Assembly: GCA_021324755.1 (NCBI GenBank)
Contig: JAJPIL010000026.1
Location: 1 to 64,000, forward strand
From: Pseudomonadota bacterium
Lineage (GTDB): Bacteria > Desulfobacterota > Binatia > Binatales > Binataceae
DNA: 64,000 bases
Direction of reading: 5' to 3'
In this document: piece by piece, positions 1 to 8,342 of the stretch
How positions within the stretch are numbered: the first letter of the stretch is position 1
Layout of the letters: each line of letters begins with the position of its first letter
Position numbers and translations under genes: made by a program
Notes under the pieces: model-generated
Told to the model about the DNA's origin: nothing
Seen by the model: the letters and a program-made list of their open reading frames with translations, nothing else
Databases searched by the model: none

Positions 1-201
1 CCGATAAAACGGATGCTTCTTTCGACCTCGCCCGAGGGTTACGCGGGTTGTTGCATGGCGATCCGTGACATGGGCCAGCGCCAATCGATTCGTTCGATCA
101 AGCTTCCTACGCTAGTTATCGCTGGCAGCCGCGACCCGTCGACGCCTCCCGAACGCGCGCGCGAGATTGCGGATGCGACCGCTTTTAGGTTTTTGGATTA
201 A
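1..201 (+). CDS. 3-oxoadipate enol-lactonase-like fragment (5' end outside window, 3' end truncated)
   Basis: The reading frame is open from the window edge and resembles the C-terminal part of PcaD-type alpha/beta hydrolases, which open the enol-lactone ring in the beta-ketoadipate pathway. The recognisable stretch is SPEGYAGCC...AIRDM followed by the PTLVIAGSRDPSTPP segment that carries the acid residue of the catalytic triad. The frame then ends in IADAT-AFRFLD and a TAA stop. A normal PcaD would go on for roughly 40 more residues and include the catalytic histidine, which is absent. The stop overlaps the stop of the convergent hydrolase gene, so there is no room for the missing part. It is probably a broken gene or a recombination or assembly junction. 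Confidence 0.6.
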   Translation, partial: PIKRMLLSTSPEGYAGCCMAIRDMGQRQSIRSIKLPTLVIAGSRDPSTPPERAREIADATAFRFLD

Positions 202-992
202 GAAGTTATCGGCTTGAGCGAGACGACAAAGTCGGCGATCGCTTTAACCACCGTATCGGGCTTTTCTCGCTGGGGAAAATGCCCGCATCCATCGAGCACC
301 AAACTTCTAACTGGTACGCGGGCACCGCGTTGGATTGCATCGACTTGAGCGAGCGTTGCGTACTCGTCTTGATCGCCTTGAATAACGAGAATAGGAACGC
401 GAATCTTTGGAATGTATTCCTCGATGTTCCAATGCCGAAAGTCTGGGTGGAGCCAAGAATCGTTCCATCGAAAAAACGCGTATTCGGTATTTGTTCCGTG
501 CCAGACCCTCAGCTTTGCCGCAAGTTCCCCTTTTTCGAACGCTTCTCGCGCCTGAGCGATCGATCTTAGCGTTACTGGTTCGACGAATACGTGGGGCGCG
601 ATTAACGCTAAGCCCTCGAGATTGCTCGGCTGCGCATGACCAGCATAGATTATGGCTATCGAAGCGCCGTCCGAATGTCCCACAAGCGCGTGCCTTCCCA
701 CATGTAACTCCTTCAGCACGCTCGGCAAGACGTCCAACGCCTCGTCATGCATGTACCGCACAGAGGATCGCGGCTCAACCGGATCGGACGCGCCGTAACC
801 GGGCCGGCTATAAACTACCGCCGGTAGTCCGGACTCATTGGCCACGCGTTGCGGGAAATCGCGCCACAGGCTGCAGCACCCGAGCCCGTCGTGGAGGAAG
901 ACTAGCGCCAAAGTGTCGGGCGCAAGAGTGCCGTAAATTTCAAATTCAATTCGTCCGGTACGTAGCTTCAAGAAACGCCTATCGTTAGACAT
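198..992 (-). CDS. alpha/beta fold hydrolase
   Basis: This is a 264-residue alpha/beta hydrolase when started at the internal ATG (MSNDRRF). The ORF track begins 26 residues earlier, and that extension does not look like part of the fold. The oxyanion-hole region is FLHDGLG, the nucleophile elbow is GHSDGAS (Ser about residue 107), the acid is in QGDQDEYA and the histidine in GCGHFPQREKP, so the triad appears complete. The first part of the fold (SRPGYGASD) is typical of C-C bond hydrolases, lactonases and haloperoxidase-like esterases. The substrate cannot be told from sequence. It is divergent from boxC and could belong to the same aromatic-degradation region. Confidence 0.8.
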   Translation of the reverse strand: MSNDRRFLKLRTGRIEFEIYGTLAPDTLALVFLHDGLGCCSLWRDFPQRVANESGLPAVVYSRPGYGASDPVEPRSSVRYMHDEALDVLPSVLKELHVGRHALVGHSDGASIAIIYAGHAQPSNLEGLALIAPHVFVEPVTLRSIAQAREAFEKGELAAKLRVWHGTNTEYAFFRWNDSWLHPDFRHWNIEEYIPKIRVPILVIQGDQDEYATLAQVDAIQRGARVPVRSLVLDGCGHFPQREKPDTVVKAIADFVVSLKPITS

Positions 993-1352
993 CGATTTGA
1001 GCTCATCCGCGAGGTTCAAGCATAAATGATTCCTAAATTTAGCTGAAAAAAACGGAAACACGGGGAACATGCGGTCAAGGCCGGCTTACTTTTTTGATGC
1101 TTCGCTATCAAAAGGTTGCCTTGGGGCCCAGATTAAGCTGCCTTCTAAAAGGTTGACCGTAGAGTTAGACTAAAATAGCCATCACAAGGGTTCCAGCGTG
1201 CCGAGCGGGGACGAGGGGGCAAGTTAGAGCGCGCGCGAAAAGTGGTGCAAGTTTTTTGCGAAAGTCGAATGGAATTAAAAGTTAGCCCCAACATACGCGG
1301 CTTGTAATTCGGTTGGGGTTCTAGCCTGGCAGGGAAGTTTTGGGAAACCGCG
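993..1352. other. divergent intergenic region between hydrolase and boxC
   Basis: No gene is visible. It should carry the divergent promoters of the hydrolase and the boxCB operon. The only structure that stands out is the inverted repeat listed separately just upstream of boxC. Confidence 0.5.
1284..1320. promoter_or_regulatory. inverted repeat upstream of boxC
   Basis: The arms AGCCCCAAC and GTTGGGGTT can pair (seven Watson-Crick pairs plus a G-T and an A-T pair) across a 19-base spacer. It lies about 30 bases before the boxC start codon. It could be an operator or a leader hairpin for the boxCB operon. No known regulator motif was recognised. Confidence 0.3.
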
Positions 1353-3005
1353 ATGATCGATTTTCAGACCCAGCCTTCGCGCTACAAACATTGGAAGCTT
1401 GAATTCGACGGTCCGGTGGCGTGGCTTTTGATGGACGTGAACGAACATGGGGGGCTCCATCCGGGCTACGAACTTAAGTTGAACTCGTACGACTTGGGCG
1501 TGGATATCGAGTTGTACGATGCCGTGCAGCGGCTTCGTTTCGAGCATCCGGAGGTCCGTTCAGTCGTGCTGACGTCAGCCAAGGACCGCGTGTTTTGCGC
1601 GGGGGCCAATATACGGATGCTCGCACAGGCAGATTATGCCTTTAAGGTAAACTTTTGTAAGTTCACTAATGAAACAAGGTTGGCCATGGAAGACGCTTCC
1701 GCCTTCTCCGGCCAAACCTGGATTGCGGCGATAAACGGACCCTGCGCCGGCGGCGGTTATGAGCTCGCACTGGCCACCGAGTATATACTGATGGCGGATG
1801 ACGGCAACACCTCGGTGGCCTTGCCTGAGCTGCCCCTGCTGGCCGTCTTGCCGGGTACCGGAGGGCTCACGCGCTTGGTCGACAAGCGAAAAGTCAGGCG
1901 CGACTTGGCAGACGTTTTCTGCACCACCGAGGAAGGCGTCAAAGGAAGCCGGGCGGTAGAATGGCGCTTGGTTGACGAACTGGTTACCCGCAGTAGACTG
2001 CGGCAGACGGCCTTGGCGCGGGCGCGAGAGTTCGCAAGCCGCTCTGATCGTCCCGATGGGGCGCAGGGGATCGTTCTTACGCCGATCGTTCGCACGGTCG
2101 AGCAGGACCGGATCGCCTACCAGGACCTTACCCTAACTTTTGACCGGTACCGAAAAGTGGCGAGTTTCGAGGTGCAGGCACCCGCCGTGGCACCGCCTGC
2201 CAGTGTCGAGGCGATGGTCGCCCTGGGTGCCGACTTTTGGCCGCTGCGATTGGCACGCGAGCTCGAAGACGCGATCCTCCATTTGCGCTTCAACGAGGAC
2301 GCACTAACAACGTGGGTTTTCAAAACGCGCGGAGAGCTATCCACGGTCGCCGCCTATGACCAGTTCTTGTGGAAGAACCGAAGCCATTGGCTCGTGCGCG
2401 AGATCGTCCTTTACTGGAAGCGTGTGTTGAAACGTCTTGACGTTTCCTCGCGCTCGCTGTTTGCGGTGATCGAGCCCGGATCGTGCTTCGTGGGGATGCT
2501 GTTCGAGTTGGCTCTGGCCGCTGACCGCTCGTACATGCTTTCGGGAACCTTTGACGGCAGCCAAAGCGAACCGGCTCGTATTGCGCTCAGCGAGTTAAAT
2601 TTTGGGTCGTTACCGATGGCGAACGGGTTGAGCCGCTTAGAGACGCGGTTTTGGCATGACCGCGAAGCTTTGCGCCGGCTGCGTGAAACCGTGCTGGGCC
2701 ACGAGCTCGAAGCCGAGCAAGCATTTGAGTTGGGCTTAATTACGGCGGCTCCGGACGAAATCGACTGGGAAGACGAGCTTAGGTTGGCATTGGAGGAAAG
2801 GGCCGCTTTTTCCCCAGACGCGCTTACGGGGCTCGAGGCGTCGCTGCGGTTCGTCGGTCCTGAGACGCTCGAAACTAAGATTTTCGGGCGCCTTTCCACT
2901 TGGCAGAACTGGATCTTCCTGCGGCCCAATGCGACGGGGGAAAAGGGAGCACTTAGGCGCTACGGCACGGGACTGCGCGCTGATTTCGACGGGAGGCGAG
3001 TATGA
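1353..3005 (+). CDS. boxC: benzoyl-CoA-dihydrodiol lyase BoxC
   Basis: BoxC opens the ring of 2,3-epoxybenzoyl-CoA hydrolytically, releasing formate and giving 3,4-dehydroadipyl-CoA semialdehyde in the aerobic CoA-dependent benzoate (box) pathway. The 550-residue length matches the family. The N-terminal crotonase half shows FCAGANIRML and the oxyanion segment NGPCAGGGYELALATEYI; the long C-terminal half is specific to BoxC. The start ATG gives MIDFQTQPSRYKHW, typical for the family. The stop overlaps the boxB start (ATGA), so the two are translationally coupled. BoxA, the reductase partner, and BoxD are not in the window. Confidence 0.93.
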   Translation: MIDFQTQPSRYKHWKLEFDGPVAWLLMDVNEHGGLHPGYELKLNSYDLGVDIELYDAVQRLRFEHPEVRSVVLTSAKDRVFCAGANIRMLAQADYAFKVNFCKFTNETRLAMEDASAFSGQTWIAAINGPCAGGGYELALATEYILMADDGNTSVALPELPLLAVLPGTGGLTRLVDKRKVRRDLADVFCTTEEGVKGSRAVEWRLVDELVTRSRLRQTALARAREFASRSDRPDGAQGIVLTPIVRTVEQDRIAYQDLTLTFDRYRKVASFEVQAPAVAPPASVEAMVALGADFWPLRLARELEDAILHLRFNEDALTTWVFKTRGELSTVAAYDQFLWKNRSHWLVREIVLYWKRVLKRLDVSSRSLFAVIEPGSCFVGMLFELALAADRSYMLSGTFDGSQSEPARIALSELNFGSLPMANGLSRLETRFWHDREALRRLRETVLGHELEAEQAFELGLITAAPDEIDWEDELRLALEERAAFSPDALTGLEASLRFVGPETLETKIFGRLSTWQNWIFLRPNATGEKGALRRYGTGLRADFDGRRV

Positions 3006-4420
3006 GCAGTGTCAATTACTCCGAGCGTATTCCCAATAATGTAAACCTTGCTGAGGACAGACGGCTCAGGCGGGCTTTGGAGCAATGGCAGCCGCGTTTT
3101 TTGGATTGGTGGCGCGAGATGGGGCCTCAGGCGTTTAAGACCAATGAAGTGTACTTGCGGACGGCAGTATCGGTCGACGCGGCTGGATGGGCTCAATTTG
3201 GCTTCGTGCGGATGCCCGAGTACAGATGGGGGATTTTCTTGGCCGAGCCACAACCTGGCAGGACGATCGCCTTCGGCGAGCACAAGGGCGAACCTGTATG
3301 GCAGGAGGTCCCAGGAGAGTATCGCGGCGCTCTGCGGCGCTTAATCGTAGTGCAAGGCGACACCGAGCCCGCGTCGGTGGAACAACAACGAGCCCTCGGC
3401 CGGACGGCGCCATCGCTTTACGACTTGCGCAACCTATTCCAGGTCAACGTCGAAGAAGGACGCCATCTGTGGGCGATGGTCTACCTCCTACACAAGTTCT
3501 TTGGCCGTGACGGACGCGAAGAGGCGGACGAGCTTTTGAATCGGCATTCGGGCGATAAAGACAAACCCCGGATCCTGGGCGCCTTCAACGAAGACACGCC
3601 GGACTGGCTTTCGTTTTTTATGTTCACGTTTTTTACCGACCGCGACGGTCGCTTTCAGCTCGCCGCGCTCGCTGAGTCGGGTTTCGATCCGCTTGCTCGC
3701 ACCTGCCGCTTCATGTTGACCGAAGAGGCTCATCACATGTTCGTAGGCGACACCGGCGTGGCGCGGATCGTTCGGCGAACGTGCGAGCTTATGCGTGAGC
3801 ATGATACTGACCAGGTTGGGAAATATGGCGGGATCGATCTAGCGCTCATCCAGAAGTACCTCAACTTCCATTATTCGGTCTCGCTCGACCTTTTCGGTTC
3901 GGAGCTTTCCACGAATGCTGCAAACTATTACGCGATGGGGCTCAAGGGGCGGTATCAGGAAGAAAAGCTCGCCGACGACCATCGTTTGCAAGGCTCAACC
4001 TATCCAGTCGTAACTCCCGAGGGTTCAACGATTGACGTCAAAGAGGTGCCTGCCCTGGCCGCACTTAACGAGAGGCTTCGCGACGACTATATCGCTGATT
4101 GTCAAAAGGGCGTGGAGCGCTGGAATCGAATAATTCGAGCTGCAGGGATCGATTTCGAGCTCAAACTGCCGCATCGCGGTTTTAACCGCAAGGTGGGGCA
4201 TTTCGCCGGCCTATGGATAACGCCCGAAGGTCGAATTGTCTCGGAACAGGAATGGCGCAGCAACGAGGCAAAATGGCTTCCGACACAGGCCGACAAGGAA
4301 TTTGTCGCCTCACTCATGCGCCCCGTGATCGAGCCTGGTAAGTTTGCAGCCTGGATTGCACCGCCTGCCAGAGGTATAAATGGCAAACCTATCGACTTCG
4401 AGTACGTGCGTATAGATTGA
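3002..4420 (+). CDS. boxB: benzoyl-CoA 2,3-epoxidase oxygenase subunit BoxB
   Basis: BoxB is the di-iron oxygenase that epoxidises the aromatic ring of benzoyl-CoA with O2, using electrons from the BoxA reductase. The 472-residue length is normal. Two ExxH iron-ligand motifs are visible: E152-G-R-H155 and E242-A-H-H245 (in TEEAHHMF), offset by two from the positions known in Azoarcus BoxB. It overlaps boxC by four bases, and a boxC-boxB order is common. The gene ends the operon here; the following hydrolase is about 210 bases away. Presence of an O2-dependent benzoyl-CoA route argues for an aerobic lifestyle. Confidence 0.93.
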   Translation: MSSVNYSERIPNNVNLAEDRRLRRALEQWQPRFLDWWREMGPQAFKTNEVYLRTAVSVDAAGWAQFGFVRMPEYRWGIFLAEPQPGRTIAFGEHKGEPVWQEVPGEYRGALRRLIVVQGDTEPASVEQQRALGRTAPSLYDLRNLFQVNVEEGRHLWAMVYLLHKFFGRDGREEADELLNRHSGDKDKPRILGAFNEDTPDWLSFFMFTFFTDRDGRFQLAALAESGFDPLARTCRFMLTEEAHHMFVGDTGVARIVRRTCELMREHDTDQVGKYGGIDLALIQKYLNFHYSVSLDLFGSELSTNAANYYAMGLKGRYQEEKLADDHRLQGSTYPVVTPEGSTIDVKEVPALAALNERLRDDYIADCQKGVERWNRIIRAAGIDFELKLPHRGFNRKVGHFAGLWITPEGRIVSEQEWRSNEAKWLPTQADKEFVASLMRPVIEPGKFAAWIAPPARGINGKPIDFEYVRID

Positions 4421-4629
4421 CCCAGGCAGATGAAACCTTGCTCTGGAAGGGACTTTTAAAGGAAATTTTTCGAGATCATCTTCAGGCGCTCGGCTGAGCG
4501 AACAATAAGGCCGGACTCTTAAGTGTGCCCCAGACGTTTCCTAAATCGTGTCGAAGGTATGGGGGACCCGAAAGACGGGCTTTGAAGTCTGTCGGAGTGC
4601 TTTGGAAGGTTATCTACAGGTAGCGAGAA

Positions 4630-5607
4630 GTGTCTTGCGAAGTTAGTCATCGTTTTGTGCACACCAATGGAATCAGGATGCACCTCGCCGAGATGGGGGA
4701 CGGTCCGTTGGTGCTTTTGTGCCACGGGTTCCCAGAATGCTGGTACTCGTGGCGTCACCAATTAAAAGCGCTTGCGCAAGCGGGCTTTCATGTCGTCGCA
4801 CCAGACCAGCGAGGATACGGCCAGACGGACCGACCGGCGGAAATCAGAGCATACAGCATTTTTCAGTTAGTGGGCGACATGGTGGGCCTCGTTCAGGAGC
4901 TTGGTTATACCTCTGCCGTGATCGTCGGGCATGACTGGGGCGCGCCTGTGGCCTGGTATAGCGGTTTGCTCAGGCCAGACCTGTTTACGGCAGTTGGCCT
5001 GCTTAGTGTGCCATACATTCCGCGCCCGTCGGCACGACCGAGCGAGCTGATGCGCGCCTTGGCGGGTGACAAAGTGTTCTACCAAGAGTACTTTCAGGAG
5101 CCCGGCAGGGCTGAGAGCGAGCTCGAGGCCGATTTAGAAAAAAGTCTTTTGGCGATTTTCTACTCGGCTTCGGGTGAGGCTTCGCCAAAAGAGCGGTGGC
5201 GCTACCTCTTTGACCGTGACGAACCACTTTCGCGAACGCTCAGTGTGCCAGACAAACTTCCGCAGTGGCTTAGCGAGGAAGACCTAAAATTTTTTGCTGC
5301 GGAGTTCCGTCGGACGGGATTTAGCGGAGGGCTCAACTGGTATCGGAACATAGACTTTAACTGGGAGCTTACGCCCTTTCTCAACGGGGCGAAAATACTT
5401 CAGCCTGCGCTGTTTATCGCCGGTGACAAGGATCCCGTGGTCGAATTTTATCGCGACGCGTACCAAAAGCTTGAGCATTTCGTCCCCAAGCTGCAAGGCA
5501 AGTTTCTGCTGCCGGGCGCAGGCCATTGGATTCAGCAGGAGCGGCCCGATAAGGTGAATCAACTGCTGTTAGACTTTCTGAATCGTCTCGGACATCTTTC
5601 GTCTTGA
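4630..5607 (+). CDS. epoxide hydrolase-like alpha/beta hydrolase
   Basis: The 325-residue protein resembles soluble epoxide hydrolases of the alpha/beta fold. The HGFPE oxyanion motif is followed by WYSWRHQ, then the nucleophile elbow GHDWGA, in which an aspartate replaces serine as in epoxide hydrolases and haloalkane dehalogenases. The acid residue lies in AGDKDPV and the histidine in GAGHWIQQERP. A cap domain of about 100 residues lies between. The start is a GTG with only a weak upstream AGG; no better start is obvious. Its position after boxCB is suggestive, because the box pathway makes an epoxide, but BoxC already opens that epoxide, so a different substrate is likely. Confidence 0.85.
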   Translation: MSCEVSHRFVHTNGIRMHLAEMGDGPLVLLCHGFPECWYSWRHQLKALAQAGFHVVAPDQRGYGQTDRPAEIRAYSIFQLVGDMVGLVQELGYTSAVIVGHDWGAPVAWYSGLLRPDLFTAVGLLSVPYIPRPSARPSELMRALAGDKVFYQEYFQEPGRAESELEADLEKSLLAIFYSASGEASPKERWRYLFDRDEPLSRTLSVPDKLPQWLSEEDLKFFAAEFRRTGFSGGLNWYRNIDFNWELTPFLNGAKILQPALFIAGDKDPVVEFYRDAYQKLEHFVPKLQGKFLLPGAGHWIQQERPDKVNQLLLDFLNRLGHLSS

Positions 5608-5743
5608 CCCAGCGCAGCGGAGTAGAAAATGGCATCGGCTGCTTTTCTGCTTTAGAAGCTTTCTGGTCGTTTCTGAGAAACAGTCGCGAATCAGTTGCTC
5701 GCGCAAGATCAACGCTCCTGGCGGAGCTGGGCCAGAAGCTTTT

Positions 5744-6511
5744 ATGGCTGGGACAGATAGGGTTTTCGGTTCGTCCGATGTGCCATATTACGGCCGAATT
5801 GGCGGCCGAATTCGGGTGCGCAAGTTTTTGTGGAACCCTCGTGCTGCGGACAGGCATTCACTTACGTCCTTTGGTCGACTGGCCTGGCGAATTCTCAGCC
5901 TTGGCGTAACGCCGGGGCGGGCGCGCGGACCGCTGGCGGCTTGGCAGGCTTGGGAGCTATTGGCGAATCGTTTGTGGCCCAAAACGGAAATTCCCAAGGC
6001 CCCTTACGGCCTTTTAAGCCTTCGCCTCTCGCCGTACCGGGGAAGTCCGCTGCTTTTGCCGGACGGAACGTTAATACGAGACGGCTTTTTGGTCGGGGAG
6101 TTGCACTGTAACAACCAAGCTATTTTGAGCCTAGTCGCTTCCGGTCGCAAAAATCCGTTCGCAGCCTGCCGGGAAGATTTGCGGCGGCTTGCCAGTTGGT
6201 TGGAAGAAGTCGACAAGGAACGCGCAATTCGAGCGATTTGTGGATTTACGATCCTCGTCAAGGCAGCTCGGCGTTTGGGCTTCGTGCCGCGCAATCCAGA
6301 AATGGGGCTTCGTAGGCGGTTCGAGAAGTTTTACATGACAGGCCTGTTAATACTCTATAGCATTCAGGGCTCGAGGCGCGTGTTTCAGGGAAGCACGCCG
6401 ACGACCTTGCCGTGCGAGGTTTGGATGTCGCGCGACGAACTGTTGAGACGCTACGGGCCGAGGCAGCGAGATGAGGCGCGGCAGAACGCGAGTCTTGAAC
6501 TTTGCGATTAA
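5744..6511 (+). CDS. YkoP-like domain protein
   Basis: The 255-residue frame has no catalytic motif that I recognise. From about residue 85 on it resembles the YkoP-type domain found fused or next to polysaccharide deacetylases and glycosyltransferases: SLRLSPYRG, then LPDGTLIRDG, GELHCNN, and near the end PCEVWMSRDELLRRYG. The first 70-80 residues are arginine-rich and may not be translated, so the true start could be downstream of the ATG given. The protein has no signal peptide. The function of the domain family is not established; membrane lipid or cell-envelope metabolism is a guess from neighbours in other genomes. Confidence 0.6.
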   Translation: MAGTDRVFGSSDVPYYGRIGGRIRVRKFLWNPRAADRHSLTSFGRLAWRILSLGVTPGRARGPLAAWQAWELLANRLWPKTEIPKAPYGLLSLRLSPYRGSPLLLPDGTLIRDGFLVGELHCNNQAILSLVASGRKNPFAACREDLRRLASWLEEVDKERAIRAICGFTILVKAARRLGFVPRNPEMGLRRRFEKFYMTGLLILYSIQGSRRVFQGSTPTTLPCEVWMSRDELLRRYGPRQRDEARQNASLELCD

Positions 6512-6875
6512 GTAACGCTGCTTTGTTGCCGCGCTGAGCTGTATAAGTCGGTAATAAAACACTGACGCCTGCGGCGCAAAGCAGCGAAGGCAACGAATCA
6601 AGTTCTACGTGGCGGCAAAAGTTAGCGTGTAGCGACTAATGTCCAGTGCGTCTCTAGTTAAGTCTCTAGCAAGAGCTGGAAGAGGCAGCTTGACCAATCT
6701 GACGCGAATCGGCCCACGGTCTGTCGCCTCGCGTATGGGTCAGCTTTGAAAAAAATCCCGCGATTCTCACGCGACAAGCTCGCCACTATTTATGGCAGTG
6801 TTGTAGCGCCTATGGGTTCTGCCTTCAAAGGAATTCGTGCACCGAGTAGAAATTTTGAGGTGCGAAGGAACCGCT
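6512..6875. other. intergenic region without recognised features
   Basis: No gene, RNA or clear terminator was recognised between the YkoP-like gene and the Nudix gene. The short ORFs here overlap each other and show no family resemblance. Confidence 0.4.
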
Positions 6876-7364
6876 ATGGGGAAGACGAGTGCCGGTTTGC
6901 TGATGTTTCGCGTGCGCGACAAAGGACGACTCGAAGTTTTGCTGGTCCATCCAGGTGGACCCTTCTGGGCAGGCAAGGACAAGGGGGCTTGGTTCTTGCC
7001 CAAAGGAGAGCTCAAGGCTGGGGAAGAGCCACTAGCAGCGGCAAAACGAGAATTTACCGAGGAGACGGGTCTTTCGCCAAAGGAGCCGTTGATTCCCCTT
7101 GGTACTGTAAAACATCGCGGCGGCAAGACCGTTTACGCGTGGGCGTTCGAAAGCGATTGCGATCCCTCGTCGGTAAAAAGCAACACGTTCGTGCTGGAGT
7201 GGCCACCAAAATCGGGCCAAAAGAGAGAATTTCCAGAAATCGACCGCGCGCAGTTTTTTGACTTGGAAGAAGCCAAAGAAAAAATGCATCCGGCCGAACT
7301 AGACTTTCTCGCGCGACTTTATGAGTGGTGCGCCGAGCGCGGACTGATAAAGCCTTCGTCTTGA
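6876..7364 (+). CDS. Nudix hydrolase (COG4119-like NTP pyrophosphohydrolase)
   Basis: The Nudix box is complete: G-ELKAG-E-EPLAAAK-REFTEETGL fits G-x5-E-x7-REUxEExGU. The surrounding segments SAGLLMFR, HPGGPFWAGKDKGAW, FVLEWPPKSG and FPEIDRAQFF match a subgroup of small Nudix proteins annotated as predicted NTP pyrophosphohydrolases (COG4119). The start used here is the ATG giving MGKTSAGLL, preceded by GAAGGAA; the ORF track extends 13 residues further upstream. The 162-residue protein would act in the cytoplasm on nucleotide derivatives. The substrate is unknown. Confidence 0.87.
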   Translation: MGKTSAGLLMFRVRDKGRLEVLLVHPGGPFWAGKDKGAWFLPKGELKAGEEPLAAAKREFTEETGLSPKEPLIPLGTVKHRGGKTVYAWAFESDCDPSSVKSNTFVLEWPPKSGQKREFPEIDRAQFFDLEEAKEKMHPAELDFLARLYEWCAERGLIKPSS

Positions 7365-7382
7365 CGCTCGCATGCCCAAAGC

Positions 7383-8162
7383 TCAGCCCACCATCGTTAG
7401 ACCGCCACTTACGCTAAGCACTTGTCCGGTGACGTAGTCAGAATCGGGCGACGCGAAGAAAGCTACAGCGCCAGCGATCTCATGAGGTTGGGCGAAGCGT
7501 CGCATCGGGATCGAGCGCTTCATCGCCTCGAACAGTTTCTCCCGCCCAACCATCGCGTTCTGTAGCAAGGCGGTTTCTGTGGGCCCCGGGCATACGACAT
7601 TTACATTGATGTTGTCTCGAGCAAGCTCGCGCGCCAGAGTCTTGGAGAACGCGATAACCGCGCCCTTGCATCCGGCATACACCGCCTCGCCCGTCGAACC
7701 GACTCGACCGGCGTCGGACGAGATTGAAATTATCTTGCCGCGCGAGCGCTGCCGCATTCCGGGAATAACAGCTTTGCAGCAATTGAGGACGCCTCGATAG
7801 TTGATCGCAATTACTTTTTCCCACGTTTTGGGGTCACTTTCGACAAACGGCTCCACGATGTCCCATCCCGCGTTGTTGACCAGGATGTCGATCGGGCCGA
7901 GTTCACGCTCGGTTTTAGCAACGGCATCCAGAGCATCGTTCAACTGCGTTACGTCGAGACGGATTGAAACAGCCTTGCTTCGCGCTTGCTGGGAGATCTC
8001 CTGAGCCGTGCGAGCAGCGCCGTCCTCGTCAATGTCCGTAACGGCTACTTGTGCCCCTTCCGCGGCCAATCTCATCGCGATCGCTCGCCCGATACCTCGA
8101 GCCGCCCCAGTCACGAACGCAATTTTCCCTTCCAGTCGTCGCGCGTGAACGTCCATCGTCAT
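7383..8162 (-). CDS. SDR dehydrogenase, BadH-like (2-hydroxycyclohexanecarboxyl-CoA dehydrogenase family)
   Basis: A 259-residue short-chain dehydrogenase with the NAD-binding TGAARGIG motif, NNAG, and the catalytic YxxxK in VYAGCK. The sequence around NNAGWDI, the [20 protein letters not shown] segment, [11 protein letters not shown] and the C-terminal [13 protein letters not shown] closely recall BadH, which oxidises 2-hydroxycyclohexanecarboxyl-CoA in cyclohexane carboxylate degradation. Start: the ATG after GAGAGGAACC ([13 protein letters not shown]) is preferred to the upstream GTG, which lies inside this ribosome-binding site. Being in the same region as boxCB, it may act on an alicyclic or beta-hydroxyacyl-CoA. 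Exact substrate is inferred only. Confidence 0.85.
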   Translation of the reverse strand: MTMDVHARRLEGKIAFVTGAARGIGRAIAMRLAAEGAQVAVTDIDEDGAARTAQEISQQARSKAVSIRLDVTQLNDALDAVAKTERELGPIDILVNNAGWDIVEPFVESDPKTWEKVIAINYRGVLNCCKAVIPGMRQRSRGKIISISSDAGRVGSTGEAVYAGCKGAVIAFSKTLARELARDNINVNVVCPGPTETALLQNAMVGREKLFEAMKRSIPMRRFAQPHEIAGAVAFFASPDSDYVTGQVLSVSGGLTMVG

Positions 8163-8342
8163 TATGGTTCCTCTCACTTTTAGTCTAGTTAGTTAACAGG
8201 CATCGAGCGCTACAACAACAATTTCGGCCCGGACAACGCTGCTATCGGCGCTCTAAACGGTCTCATGAGTCTCAGAAGCTATGCCGATTTATAAATTGTT
8301 CACTCTCTACCAAGCCAAACGGTACTATCCAAGTCCCTTGCT

